36,634 nt of DNA from Rhodospirillales bacterium (GCA_021775095.1 JAJFII010000096.1:1-36634); one strand, 5' to 3'. Counted from the stretch's first letter, positions 24,593-33,601 are shown. Numbers and translations: made by a program. Notes: a model not told the origin generated them from the letters alone.

Positions 24593-25372
24593 ATGACCAA
24601 CGAACCCGTTGAAAGCAGTAATCGTTTCGGTTTTGGCCCAAAACTATCCGAGTTTGGCTCAGTTCCCGAGCGAAATACCCGCCACTTATCGGATTATGTG
24701 TACGAAAATATCCTGGAAAAATTGATCTCTGGTCAACTGGACGCGGGTGTCAAACTGCCGCCGGAAAACGAACTTGCACGGCTGTTCCAGGTATCGCGGC
24801 CAACAGTTCGGCAGGCTCTGTCCCGGCTGCAAGCCGATGGGCTTTTGGTGTCGCGCAAAGGGTCCGGCAATTATGTCTCGCGGCGGCCATCAACCTATCT
24901 GATGAATTTAAACCCGGGCGAAGGGGCGATTTCGCAAATGCTGAAAAGTCACGAACTTCGTATTGCCCTCGAAGGCGATGCCGCCGCCTTAGCGGCAGCC
25001 CGGCGCAGCTCGGACGAACTGGCAAAAATGAAGTCGGCTCTTGATCTGCAGGCCCGCTCGGCATCGATTTCCAATCAGGAAGTCAGTCGCGCAGACATGA
25101 TTTTTCATGAAACAATTGCGAACGCCACTCGAAATTCACTGTTCGTCGATATCATCAAGTCCGTTAATGAAGCGGCTAAAAATTCATGGATTATGTGGAC
25201 CAAACTTTCCAGTAATGAATATGAAAACGTCGTCGCGATCGTCGTCGCTGAGCACAAAAAAGTCTATGATGCCATAGCCAGACAAGATCCGGACAGGGCC
25301 CGCATTGCCATGCGGGCTCACCTGAGCACGGCAGTTGACCGGATGCTGGGCGTAGCAGATACCGGCGAATAA
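24593..25372 (+). CDS. FadR-subfamily GntR transcriptional regulator
   Basis: 259 residues from ATG 24593 (GGAAATTGAT upstream; the frame is open 12 codons earlier). The N-terminal winged helix (about 40-102) reads YVYENILEKLISGQL ... KLPPENELARLFQVSRPTVRQALSRL ... GSGNYVS, the GntR signature. The C-terminal part (about 110-255) is an FCD helical ligand-binding domain with LRIALEGDAAALAA and FHETIANATRN. It is divergent from the dehydratase operon and lies upstream of the ABC importer, so it most likely represses both until a sugar acid or keto-deoxy intermediate binds. Confidence 0.92.
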   Translation: MTNEPVESSNRFGFGPKLSEFGSVPERNTRHLSDYVYENILEKLISGQLDAGVKLPPENELARLFQVSRPTVRQALSRLQADGLLVSRKGSGNYVSRRPSTYLMNLNPGEGAISQMLKSHELRIALEGDAAALAAARRSSDELAKMKSALDLQARSASISNQEVSRADMIFHETIANATRNSLFVDIIKSVNEAAKNSWIMWTKLSSNEYENVVAIVVAEHKKVYDAIARQDPDRARIAMRAHLSTAVDRMLGVADTGE

Positions 25373-25872
25373 TCCGTCAGAAAAAATCCTTTTGATCGTC
25401 GGCGTACGCGCAAGGTGCGACGATTATTGATAACCGTTGTGACGACGTGCGGTCCGTGGCACGACCCGTCAATCCGGGCAATGACCGGCCCTTACCCCCT
25501 AAAGCCGTTGGGCCAACAGCCCCCCCGACACTAACCGGGCCAGCTTGCAGGTATCATCACATGCCATTCAACCTGGCAGGCTAAATTGCGACTATTCCCT
25601 GCCAAAAACCACGAATATCCTGCGAAAATACGAAATATTGGATGGTATTTGGGCATTCACCCTGGAAATCCCGTCGAACGATCGCAAAATTTTAATTTTT
25701 CTGATAGTTTCTGTATTTTATATTGACAAATATTTACAGAAAGAGATATCTAACGCTGGGTACTGCATTCGTTATCGTTCGTTAATTTTACTGATCGGCG
25801 CTGTTTGCAGTGCGAGAGGGGCCATCAGGTCATGTGGGCCGGCCCGGTAAACAACCAAAGAAGGGACGTACA
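25373..25872. other. intergenic region before the importer operon
   Basis: 500 bases without a supportable gene. The first 170 are GC-rich with a weak hairpin ATCGTCG ... CGACGAT. The rest becomes AT-rich and holds a good sigma70-type promoter (25723-25752) flanked by CTGTA and TACAG. A 101-codon open frame at 25545-25850 lacks a ribosome site and covers the promoter, so I reject it. GAAGGGA precedes the binding-protein start. Confidence 0.5.
25723..25752 (+). promoter_or_regulatory. putative sigma70 promoter of the sugar importer
   Basis: TTGACA (25723-25728), an 18-base spacer, then TATCTA (25747-25752), about 120 bases before the binding-protein gene. The -35 box is a perfect consensus and sits at the centre of CTGTA (25711-25715) ... 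TACAG (25735-25739), an inverted repeat that could be a regulator site. The rest of the arms match poorly. Confidence 0.5.
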
Positions 25873-26895
25873 ATGAAAATAGGGAAAAAAAGGTTTTTGA
25901 CGGGACTTTTGGTTTCGTCGCTGATTGTCGCGGCAACGGGTGCCACAACCGCCCAAGCGGCTGGCAAGCGGGTCGCGTTCTTCGTATCCGACCTGTCGAA
26001 CGTATTCCACCAGTCTCAAGCGGTCGAAGCTAAACGTTACGGGAAAGAGAAATACGACGCAGAAGTTGTTGTCTTTGACGGCAAAGCGGACTCGGCGGTA
26101 ATGACCCAGAATGTCGATCAGGTCGCTGCGGGTGCCTTCGACGGTGCCAGCTTGCATATCTGGGATGCCGAAGCGGCAAAGCCAGGAGTTAAAGAAGCCC
26201 TTGGCGAAAAGATTGCCATGACATCGTTCTTCAGCCCGCTTGCGGACACCGGTATCCCGACGGCGCGCAGTGATGAGGCAGGCGTGTCTTTTGAAATGGG
26301 GGCGCAAATGGCAAAAGCCTGGAAAAAAGCCCACCCAAATAAACCCATTGTCATGGTCCAGCTAGGATGGCCGAACCACACAGAAGTCAACTCCGGGCGT
26401 ACGGCTCCGTTTGCCAAAGGTGTCCTGTCCGTTGATCCGAAAGCCGAAAACCTTGGCGCTCTGGATTCGAGTAAGGGACAGGAAGCGGCAAAACAAATCA
26501 TCGTCGATCTGTTGACGCAGCGCCCTGAAGTCAACCTCATCTATTCCGAGGCATCGAACCTGACTGTTGGCACCATGGCTGGCCTATCTCAACTGGGTCG
26601 GGGCAGGTTCGATAACGGCAAACCTTTGACCGAAATCGTCGCCAGTGTTGACTTTGACTCCGTCGAGTTCGACCTAGTCTACGACCCGAATTCAAGCCTC
26701 AAAGTTTCGATGGGTCTGCCTCCGGTCGAGACGGCACGGGGTCGCATTGATCTGATTATGGACGTCATTAAGGGCAGTGTTGCTGCAAATGCATCCCCTG
26801 CCAAGGAGTTTTTCTACAAGGCTTACACCGTTTCCTACTGGTCAATGCCTAAGGACACGGCCAAGACGTGGCTCGCTGATCAGTTCGGCGGATAA
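25873..26895 (+). CDS. periplasmic sugar-binding protein of ABC importer
   Basis: 340 residues from ATG 25873 (GAAGGGA upstream; the frame is open 21 codons earlier). A Sec signal peptide covers about residues 1-30 (LVSSLIVAATGATTAQAA), followed by a type-1 periplasmic-binding fold (Peripla_BP_4): KRVAFFVSDLSNVFHQSQAVEAKRYG, VDQVAAGAFDGASLHIWD, NLIYSEASNLTVGTMAG and IVASVDFD. It captures the sugar and delivers it to the two permeases downstream. Family members bind ribose, xylose, galactose and similar sugars; the substrate here is unknown but should match the dehydratase/SDR pathway. Confidence 0.9.
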   Translation: MKIGKKRFLTGLLVSSLIVAATGATTAQAAGKRVAFFVSDLSNVFHQSQAVEAKRYGKEKYDAEVVVFDGKADSAVMTQNVDQVAAGAFDGASLHIWDAEAAKPGVKEALGEKIAMTSFFSPLADTGIPTARSDEAGVSFEMGAQMAKAWKKAHPNKPIVMVQLGWPNHTEVNSGRTAPFAKGVLSVDPKAENLGALDSSKGQEAAKQIIVDLLTQRPEVNLIYSEASNLTVGTMAGLSQLGRGRFDNGKPLTEIVASVDFDSVEFDLVYDPNSSLKVSMGLPPVETARGRIDLIMDVIKGSVAANASPAKEFFYKAYTVSYWSMPKDTAKTWLADQFGG

Positions 26896-26969
26896 AACAA
26901 ACCGCCGCCAGGTGGTCAGAAGGGAGCGTTCCCGACCGGATCGCCGAGCACCGTTTATGCCAATGGTGA

Positions 26970-26999
26970 TCGGGCGGAGATCTTTCGTCCTCCGCCCGA
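26970..26999 (+). promoter_or_regulatory. strong hairpin between binding-protein and ATPase genes
   Basis: TCGGGCGGAG and CTCCGCCCGA form a perfect 10-bp stem with a 10-base loop, 75 bases after the binding-protein stop. No T-run follows, so it is probably not an efficient terminator. In sugar importers a hairpin here commonly protects the upstream mRNA so the binding protein is made in excess over the membrane parts; that role is inferred. Confidence 0.6.
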
Positions 27000-27084
27000 C
27001 GCTATTTGCATAATCTCACAAATTCAGACGTATCGTCGAACGAGCCTGTTCGTTGGTGAGTTCCGGGTTGAAGGAGATACCAGT

Positions 27085-28596
27085 TTGACAAACCAGCCGC
27101 CAGCAGCCGTTCTCGCCGTCGAGGGTTTAACCAAAGATTATCCCGGCGTACGAGCCGTCGACAATGTAAGCTTTTCAATCGACAGCAGTACGGTCCATTG
27201 TCTGGTTGGAGAAAACGGTGCCGGGAAATCGACCCTCGTTAAAATGTTAACCGGCGCACTGCGCCCCACCAGCGGGTCCATGATGGTGAACGGATCCGTT
27301 TATCAACCCAACACCCCCCACGATGCACGGGAATGTGGCATCGCCACACTCTTCCAGGAACTGCACGTGGTCGACGAGCTAACGGTATTGGACAACCTCA
27401 CACTCGGAATGGAGCGGTCACGGTTTGGATTTTTAATTAAATCCGATCTCGATGACAAAGTGGTTCAAACCCTGGCAGCTATCGAACCTTCAATTGATCC
27501 ATCAGCCAGGGTTTCGTCCTTAAGCGTTGCGCAGAAGCAGATTATCGAAATCGCGCGCGCCGCGTCGTCCGGCGCAAATGTTATCATCATGGATGAGCCG
27601 ACAGCGGCATTGTCTGAGCGAGAAGTTGAGCGGCTGTTTGGTGTCATTCACCAGTTGCGCGAAGCGGCCGTAACGGTGATCTATATTTCGCACAAACTTG
27701 ACGAAATTCTTAAACTGGGTGACGCCGTAACCGTGCTGCGCGACGGCAAACATATCGCAACAAAACCCCTGTCGGACGTCGCGGGACGGTCCGAGTTGAT
27801 CGAGATGATGATTGGTCGCAACCTATTTCAGGACTATACGCCGAGATCAACAGTCACAGACGACGTCGTTCTCGACGCACAAGGATTAACAAACAAACTG
27901 CTCAAGGACGTTTCCTTTCATATCAATCGAGGCGAAATCGTCGGCTTCTATGGACTTGTCGGTGCCGGTAAAACCGAGATCGCCCGCGCCCTGTTCGGCG
28001 CTGATAAGATCGCAGGTTCGATCCTCTTCAAAGGCCGAATGGTCGGAAATTCGCCAAAACAAGCGATCGCCAATGGAATCGCACTGGTTCCCGAAGAACG
28101 CCGAACACAGGGCCTTTTTACAAACCTTTCGATCCGCGAAAACATACCGGTCATGAACTTGCGCCGAATGTCGGATTGTGGTGTATTTCGGGCTTCTGAA
28201 GAGCAAACGGCGGCTATCGAATATGTTGACAAGCTCAGCATTGCAACGGATTCCATCGATAAGCATACGGAAAAATTATCCGGCGGAAACCAACAGAAAG
28301 TTGTTCTCGCAAAGTGCCTGTTTTCCAAAGCGAACCTGCTTTTGCTCGACGAGCCGACGCGTGGCGTTGATGTTGGTGCCAAAACAGAGATCTACGACAT
28401 CATCAAGACGCTGGCCGATGAGGGCAACTCAGTCGCAGTCTTTTCTTCGGAGCTCGACGAAGTGCTTGGGATTTGCGATCGCATCTTCCTTTTGTTCGCC
28501 GGTTCTCTGAAGTCTGAAGTCACAAATAACTCCGATGTCGATATTGCGCACATCCTAAACGTTGTAACCGGTGGCGGCGAAGGGACTTCACAATGA
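27085..28596 (+). CDS. sugar ABC transporter ATP-binding protein (tandem NBD)
   Basis: 503 residues with two fused nucleotide-binding domains of the RbsA/MglA/XylG type. NBD1 has Walker A GENGAGKST, signature LSVAQKQ and Walker B VIIMDEPTAALS. NBD2 has GLVGAGKTEIARALFG, LSGGNQQKVVLAKCL and LLLLDEPTRGVDVG. The atypical second Walker A (GAGKTE) and first signature are usual for this family. The start is TTG 27085, chosen because AAGGAGAT lies 6-14 bases before it and the protein then begins TNQPPAAVLAVEGLTKDYPG. It overlaps the first permease by 4 bp (ATGA). Confidence 0.94.
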   Translation: MTNQPPAAVLAVEGLTKDYPGVRAVDNVSFSIDSSTVHCLVGENGAGKSTLVKMLTGALRPTSGSMMVNGSVYQPNTPHDARECGIATLFQELHVVDELTVLDNLTLGMERSRFGFLIKSDLDDKVVQTLAAIEPSIDPSARVSSLSVAQKQIIEIARAASSGANVIIMDEPTAALSEREVERLFGVIHQLREAAVTVIYISHKLDEILKLGDAVTVLRDGKHIATKPLSDVAGRSELIEMMIGRNLFQDYTPRSTVTDDVVLDAQGLTNKLLKDVSFHINRGEIVGFYGLVGAGKTEIARALFGADKIAGSILFKGRMVGNSPKQAIANGIALVPEERRTQGLFTNLSIRENIPVMNLRRMSDCGVFRASEEQTAAIEYVDKLSIATDSIDKHTEKLSGGNQQKVVLAKCLFSKANLLLLDEPTRGVDVGAKTEIYDIIKTLADEGNSVAVFSSELDEVLGICDRIFLLFAGSLKSEVTNNSDVDIAHILNVVTGGGEGTSQ

Positions 28597-29618
28597 GGGG
28601 CTCCAAAAAGACCGGCGGGGCGCTTATACAAAACCGCCGTATGAGCGACGAGGTGTATATCACCTTGCTGGTTGCCTCTGTCGCCGTTGGTCTATTCCTG
28701 ATCGCCTCCCTGTTGGTGCCAAACTTTTTCCAATGGCTCAACCTGCTCAATCTGGTAACCAATAACTGGGCGGTTATATCCCTTGGCGTCGGCGTAACGT
28801 TCCTCTTGGTATCGGGGAATTTCGACCTGTCTGTGGGAGGCGTGGTTGCCTTGTCGGGCGTTCTTTCGGTCTGGTTTGCGCAATCGACGGGCGGTGCCAA
28901 CGCCCTGTCAAGCGGGCTCGGATTGCCTTATTGGCTGGCCGTCCTTAGTGCGATCACCGGCGCTCTTGCGATCGGTGGGTTAAATGCGCTTTTTGTTGTT
29001 CGGTTCCGCATTCCGTCCATCATCGTCACCCTGGGAACGATGATGGTGGCGCGCGGCATCGCTCAAGTCATTACGCAAGGATCCCAGCGCAATACGAACC
29101 TGCCAGTCGAGTTCGGTGTGCTCGGCAATCTGACGGCATTTGGGACCTCGGTTAAGCTCCCTGTCGTCTTAATGGGAGTCCTGCTTGTCGTCGCCATCTT
29201 CATCGAAAGAAAGATGGTGTTTGGTCGGTTAACCTATTGGATCGGCGCCAACCCGGTGGCGGCCACGTTATCCGGGATCGATAAAGCCAGGCATGTCACC
29301 TTTCTTTATTTGTTCAGCTCGGTAATCGCCGGGATCGTAGGGATACTTCTGTCGTCCGAGTTCAAGTCCGGATACTCCAATCGCGGGACGTTGATGGAGT
29401 TTGATGCGCTGGTGATCGCCCTGCTGGGTGGCGTCGCTATCGCTGGCGGTTTTGGTTCCGTGGTGGGGATGTTTTTCGGTGCGTTGATCCTTGCTGTTGT
29501 GACTTCTGCCGCGACCGGAATGACCCTGTCACCAGACTGGCAGTACATCCTCAAGGCGGTTGCGGTGTTCCTGGCGATCCTCGCGCAAACCTGGGCGCTC
29601 GCCCGAAGAAATCGGTGA
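28593..29618 (+). CDS. sugar ABC transporter permease 1 (RbsC-like)
   Basis: 341 residues starting at the ATG of an ATGA overlap with the ATPase gene. It has about eight to ten hydrophobic segments of the BPD_transp_2 family; conserved blocks are FLLVSGNFDLSVGGVVALSG, GGLNALFVVRFRIPSIIVTLGTMMVARG, YWIGANPVAATLSGID and LLGGVAIAGGFGSVVGMFFGA. A hydrophilic N-terminal 20 residues precede the first helix, so MSDEVYITLL a little downstream is an alternative start. Pairs with permease 2 as a heterodimeric channel in the inner membrane. Confidence 0.92.
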   Translation: MRGSKKTGGALIQNRRMSDEVYITLLVASVAVGLFLIASLLVPNFFQWLNLLNLVTNNWAVISLGVGVTFLLVSGNFDLSVGGVVALSGVLSVWFAQSTGGANALSSGLGLPYWLAVLSAITGALAIGGLNALFVVRFRIPSIIVTLGTMMVARGIAQVITQGSQRNTNLPVEFGVLGNLTAFGTSVKLPVVLMGVLLVVAIFIERKMVFGRLTYWIGANPVAATLSGIDKARHVTFLYLFSSVIAGIVGILLSSEFKSGYSNRGTLMEFDALVIALLGGVAIAGGFGSVVGMFFGALILAVVTSAATGMTLSPDWQYILKAVAVFLAILAQTWALARRNR

Positions 29619-30658
29619 ATTTGATGTCGCAACATTCTTCTTTCGTTGATCCGTCGAACCCACGCGGCAATAAGGTTTCGGCCTTCCTGCGCACCTATTA
29701 CATCTACTTCGTACTTGTGCTGGTTGTCACCGTATTGAGTGTTGCAAATCTTGACAGGTTCGATTTGTTCGAGCGCGGCAACTTCCTGAACCAGCGAAAT
29801 ATCATTCATATCCTCCGGATATCTGCACCGCTGCTGACACTTGCCGGCGCCTTCACTTTGCTGATGGTTTCGGGCTACATTGACCTTTCGGTCGGCAGCA
29901 CGATGAGTCTAAGTGCCGTGGTCTACGCCCTGTTGGCGATTAACGGCGTCCCGTTTTTTGCCGCCTTTGCCATCACACTCGTGGTTGGTTTCGGGCTCGG
30001 TGCCTTTAACGGGTTCCTGGTCGTCAGGCTCAAAATTACACCGGTGATCGCAACGCTAATCACCCTCAGTCTCTATAAAGGTATCGCGCTGCTGCTCGTG
30101 CAAGATGGGGTTTCGGCAATCAAGTCCGGGGGCGGCCTGAAGATGCCCGAATGGTTCAACTTTTATGGCAGAGAAGGCGTTTTGTTAGGGCTCTCTTCCG
30201 CCTTTTGGGTTGCCGTTGTCGTCACGCTCGCCCTTGTCATCGTTCAGAACCGCTCCTTACTTGGCAAATACGCAGCCGCAACGGGTGGCAATCCCATGGC
30301 CGCGAAACTGTCCGGTATCAACACCAAAAAAACCATCTTTTCTCTGTATGCCGTCGTCGGTGTCGCCGCAGCGCTGGCGGGCATCGCCCGCTCGAGTTTC
30401 ATGTCGCTGGGCGATCCCCTTTCAGGCGATGGCATGGAGCTTTCGGCCATCCTAGTAGTGCTCCTTGGCGGAACGGCATTCAGTGGAGGTGAAGGCAGAG
30501 TCCTGCGATCATTCATCGGCGCATTGATTATCATGGCGCTGACCGTTGGAATGTTGACCCTGGTACCTGCCTATTACCAAACGCTGGTTATCGGCACTAC
30601 GCTACTCGCCGCCGCCGCATCTAATCACCTCGTCAGCCGTAAAGAGTCGGCACAATGA
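29615..30658 (+). CDS. sugar ABC transporter permease 2 (RbsC-like)
   Basis: 347 residues; GTG 29615 gives a GTGA overlap with permease 1, and ATG 29624 is an alternative. Same BPD_transp_2 family: TLLMVSGYIDLSVGSTMSLSA, GAFNGFLVVRLKITPVIATLITLSLYKG, ATGGNPMAAKLSGI and LLGGTAFSGGEGRVLRSFIGA. It diverges from permease 1, as expected for a heterodimer. Last recognisable importer gene; no sugar kinase or aldolase follows. Confidence 0.92.
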   Translation: MNLMSQHSSFVDPSNPRGNKVSAFLRTYYIYFVLVLVVTVLSVANLDRFDLFERGNFLNQRNIIHILRISAPLLTLAGAFTLLMVSGYIDLSVGSTMSLSAVVYALLAINGVPFFAAFAITLVVGFGLGAFNGFLVVRLKITPVIATLITLSLYKGIALLLVQDGVSAIKSGGGLKMPEWFNFYGREGVLLGLSSAFWVAVVVTLALVIVQNRSLLGKYAAATGGNPMAAKLSGINTKKTIFSLYAVVGVAAALAGIARSSFMSLGDPLSGDGMELSAILVVLLGGTAFSGGEGRVLRSFIGALIIMALTVGMLTLVPAYYQTLVIGTTLLAAAASNHLVSRKESAQ

Positions 30659-30813
30659 GGCTCAGTCGGCCGCTTAACGAACCAAGACTGACACCGTATG
30701 AGGACCGAATCTTCAATAGCGCACCCATCGTAACATCCGCCGATGTGCCTCCTTTGTTTGGGACTCTGCCTCACATTGCCGGCCTTTTGTGGCTCCTATG
30801 CAAGACGACATGA
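30655..30813 (+). CDS. small open frame overlapping permease 2 (53 aa, doubtful)
   Basis: An ATG inside the permease 2 stop region gives the same 4-base ATGA overlap seen at the preceding junctions, and the frame runs 52 codons (MRLSRPLNEPRLTPYEDRIF ...) to a TGA two bases before the convergent CinA-like gene. I recognise no family. It could be a truncated last operon gene whose body was lost when the minus-strand run was brought next to it, or a chance frame. Confidence 0.25.
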   Translation: MRLSRPLNEPRLTPYEDRIFNSAPIVTSADVPPLFGTLPHIAGLLWLLCKTT

Positions 30814-30814
30814 C

Positions 30815-31567
30815 TTAGTCGTCTATGGGGTCACCACCCAGGTCGCGAACCATCTGGCGCACGTCATGGGCGACCGCCTCAAGCCGTGCCGGGTCGGTAT
30901 GGCGCATGACAATGGAAGCCCCGTATTTACCGTCTCGGGCAAAGGGATAACTGCCGATTTCCACATCCCCATGGCGGTCCTGCAGGTCAGATAGGGGGCC
31001 GCCCGTGCGGCCTTCCGGAACGTAGGCCGTTATGCTTTTCGAGCACATGGGCTGACCGCCGCTGAGCCGGTGTTTGAAGCCAGAAAATATTTCTCGCATG
31101 ATATGGGGAACCCCCGGCAACACATAAACGTTTTCCACCCGAAATCCCGGTGCCTTGCTGACCGGGTTCAGCAATAATTCGGCACCATGGGGGGTTTCCG
31201 ACATTTTCATGCGGGCCGGGGTGACGTCTTCCGGTTTGTAATGGGCCAGCAGGATCGCCTCGGCTTGCGGGTGCCTGCCGTGGCCCAGACCAAAAGCTTT
31301 GGCAACGCAGGCCGACGTAATATCATCGTGAGTCGGACCAATTCCACCGGTGGTAAAAATGTAATCATATTTGACCCGCAGCGCATTTATCGCGCCAACG
31401 ATTTCGTCCTCAATATCGGCGACCACACGGGCTTCCATCATGCGGATGCCAATTTCGTTCAGTTCGGTCCCCAAAAAGCTCAAATTGGCGTCTTTGGTTC
31501 GGCCCGACAGCACCTCATTGCCAATAATCACCATGGCAGCAGTGACGGTTTTAATTTTTTCTGACAT
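30815..31567 (-). CDS. CinA-like molybdopterin-binding-fold protein
   Basis: 250 residues from ATG 31567 (MSEKIKTVTAAMVIIGNEVL; GAGAGG 11-16 bases upstream; a GTG four codons earlier has no spacing for it). Contains the MoCF_biosynth (MogA/CinA) domain over about 10-170: GNEVLSGRTKDANLSFLG, FTTGGIGPTHDDIT and VYVLPGVPHIMREIF. It lacks the C-terminal nicotinamide-nucleotide amidase (CinA-C) domain. This short form is widespread in alphaproteobacteria as 'competence/damage-inducible protein A'. Last gene of the minus-strand run, 26 bases after the YHYH gene. Confidence 0.9.
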   Translation of the reverse strand: MSEKIKTVTAAMVIIGNEVLSGRTKDANLSFLGTELNEIGIRMMEARVVADIEDEIVGAINALRVKYDYIFTTGGIGPTHDDITSACVAKAFGLGHGRHPQAEAILLAHYKPEDVTPARMKMSETPHGAELLLNPVSKAPGFRVENVYVLPGVPHIMREIFSGFKHRLSGGQPMCSKSITAYVPEGRTGGPLSDLQDRHGDVEIGSYPFARDGKYGASIVMRHTDPARLEAVAHDVRQMVRDLGGDPIDD

Positions 31568-31593
31568 GGTTTCGTGCACCTCTCATTGTTAGA

Positions 31594-32784
31594 TTAACGT
31601 CGTTGTTTTGGCCGACCACCTGCGGGACCGCCTTGACCGCCACCGTCTCTGATCATATGCGGTGGCACACAGGCCATGTCACCCGTAGGGATTTCCATAC
31701 ATTGGCTTTCCACGATGCCACGGCGCCCCTTAAAGCGACACGGATCGCCTTGCCGTGCCGCCTTGCAGACGTCGAGGGCTTCCTGTGGCGGACCGCCAGC
31801 CGGGGGTTCGCCCGCTTCGCCTTGCCGCTGGCCACCACCGGGTCGCTGCCCCCCGTCAGAAGGCCGGCTGCCGCCTTGACCGCCCGCTTGGCCGCCGCCC
31901 CGTTGTTTTTTGAAGGAATTGTCGGGAAACCCCGCCCAGCAACGGCCGATATTGGGGAAGTCCCTGGTGATCACATAGTGGTAGGTTCCATTGGGAAATT
32001 CCGGCGTTACAGCCCTGCGTCCGTTGCAGTCATCGAGGTCGCCAGTGCCTTCAACGTACTCCCAATCGGCGGTATATTTTCCGCTGTAGCGCCCCCCCGG
32101 CCCACCCGGGCGGGTGCCCGATTTGGTACGCCAACTGGGTTTTAACTCAACCAATGGACTGGCCGGATTGTTGGTGTCACGGTACCCGTAGGGACCGTAA
32201 ATCGGGAACCCATCGGCCGCATAGCCCAACAACACCGGTTTTTGCTTATACGGTCCTTTGATTAATAAACCGTGGGGAATGCCGTGGTAGTGGTAGGTGC
32301 CATCGGGTTGGACGTGGGCATTGGAACTGTCGATGCCTAAGTTGATACCGCCGGTAATCGCTTCGATGTTCCAGTTACGGTTGCGGTTCCAGTATTCCGC
32401 CGTCGCCGCATCAAAAACAACACCGTTGAGGGCGATGCCAAATAGATTGTGACCCACCGGGGTTCTGTTCGGGCGGCTCGTCGGTTTGAGAATGACCCGG
32501 TAAGCGCGTTCATGGGATTTTATGGAATGGGGATTTCCGCGCCCCGGAAACGCGCCGGTTTTATGATTTGGTAAACTGTCCGACTTAAAATACCGGTAAC
32601 CATCGGCTTCACTTATGGTGATTTGCGCGGCCGCTTGCGCACTAAAAAGGAAAACCTCCCACCAGGGCTTCTGTTTTACCGCAGGCGTCAGTTGGCCCGT
32701 CGTGGCGCGCACGCCGTGGGCGTTCGCCTGGAGCGCCCCGAGTGTTCCACATAGCGCCAAAATGGCAATTTTTAAAGGACCCAT
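31594..32784 (-). CDS. secreted YHYH-domain protein with Gly/Gln-rich linker and Cys-rich C-terminus
   Basis: 396 residues. A signal peptide covers about 1-24 (ILALCGTLGALQANA). The YHYH domain (about 85-290) contains the naming motif GTYHYHGIPHGLL and a second FPNGTYHYVITRD, with FGIALNGVVFDAATAEYWNRN and GYAADGFPIYGPYGY around it. Residues about 295-345 are a Gly/Gln/Pro-rich low-complexity linker. A short cysteine-containing module follows (DVCKAARQGDPCRF ... ESQCMEIPTGDMACVPP), then another Gly-rich tail. YHYH proteins are extracytoplasmic and of unknown function. Directly downstream of TauE (28 bases), so probably one operon. Confidence 0.88.
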   Translation of the reverse strand: MGPLKIAILALCGTLGALQANAHGVRATTGQLTPAVKQKPWWEVFLFSAQAAAQITISEADGYRYFKSDSLPNHKTGAFPGRGNPHSIKSHERAYRVILKPTSRPNRTPVGHNLFGIALNGVVFDAATAEYWNRNRNWNIEAITGGINLGIDSSNAHVQPDGTYHYHGIPHGLLIKGPYKQKPVLLGYAADGFPIYGPYGYRDTNNPASPLVELKPSWRTKSGTRPGGPGGRYSGKYTADWEYVEGTGDLDDCNGRRAVTPEFPNGTYHYVITRDFPNIGRCWAGFPDNSFKKQRGGGQAGGQGGSRPSDGGQRPGGGQRQGEAGEPPAGGPPQEALDVCKAARQGDPCRFKGRRGIVESQCMEIPTGDMACVPPHMIRDGGGQGGPAGGRPKQRR

Positions 32785-32812
32785 CTTTCGCTTCCCAGAT
32801 AAAGGGGTTGGT

Positions 32813-33589
32813 TTAAAGATACCCGCCCTTCGTCAATCCGTCGTACAGCAGTTTACATCCAGCAATGATCATCATCGAATAGCTGATCCAGTAAAACAAG
32901 GTTTGCGAGACAAGGCCATGCAGCTTCAATCCGAGCCAAATGCCAAACGGTGCAAGCGGCAGCAGAACGGCTGAAACCATCAGGTTTTCAACAGAAAACT
33001 GACCCAACCAGGCATAGGGCAGCAGTTTAAATTGATTAATCGTAAAAAAGAAAACAACATTGGTTCCGACAAATAACGTTTTGTCCATTTTTTGCGGCAA
33101 TAAATAAAACTTAACCGGTGGCCCACCGGCATGGGCGATAAAACTCGTAAATCCAGAAACGGCGCCGGCCAGGGCACCGAGGAGCCAATGGGGTTTAACC
33201 GGTTTTCCGGTCACACCTTTGTTGATGAAAAAACTGCTTGCAAAAATCAGCGTTATCAACCCAAGCAACAGACGAACGGTATTTTCATCGACCAGCCGAA
33301 AGGTCAGTGTGCCAAACAAAATACCAACGATACCGGCGGGCAGAAGGATCTGCAGATTATTCTTGTCCCATTTTTTTCGGTACGCCCAAAGGCCCAGGTA
33401 ATCCATCACACAAAGGATCGGCAACATAATTGCGGCGGCCTTAAAAGGCGAAATAAAAACCGCCATAATGGCCACAGTGATGGCCCCGACACCGCCGGAA
33501 AAGCCACTTTTGGATACCCCGGTGAAGACCACCGCGACGCCAGCAAAAAGATAGAAACCAGGGCTTAGGGCGGTTAGGCTTTCGAACAC
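32813..33589 (-). CDS. TauE/SafE-family sulfite/organosulfonate exporter-like membrane protein
   Basis: 258 residues starting at GTG 33589, with about eight hydrophobic segments. TauE/SafE hallmarks: FTGVSKSGFSGGVGAITVAIMAVFISP near the N-terminus and GALAGAVSGFTSFIAHAGGPPVKFYLLPQKMDK in the middle. Inner membrane; family members are linked to sulfite, sulfoacetate or other sulfur-compound export, but the substrate here is not determinable. It starts 12 bases after mutT and is followed by the YHYH gene. Confidence 0.88.
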   Translation of the reverse strand: MFESLTALSPGFYLFAGVAVVFTGVSKSGFSGGVGAITVAIMAVFISPFKAAAIMLPILCVMDYLGLWAYRKKWDKNNLQILLPAGIVGILFGTLTFRLVDENTVRLLLGLITLIFASSFFINKGVTGKPVKPHWLLGALAGAVSGFTSFIAHAGGPPVKFYLLPQKMDKTLFVGTNVVFFFTINQFKLLPYAWLGQFSVENLMVSAVLLPLAPFGIWLGLKLHGLVSQTLFYWISYSMMIIAGCKLLYDGLTKGGYL

Positions 33590-33601
33590 CGGGGCCCGCG
33601 C

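Noticed and set aside
25545-25850. 101-codon frame upstream of the sugar-binding protein
   Set aside because: It covers the predicted promoter, is AT-rich and has no family resemblance.
30743-30994. 83-codon frame on the plus strand
   Set aside because: Mostly antisense to the CinA-like gene; no independent support.
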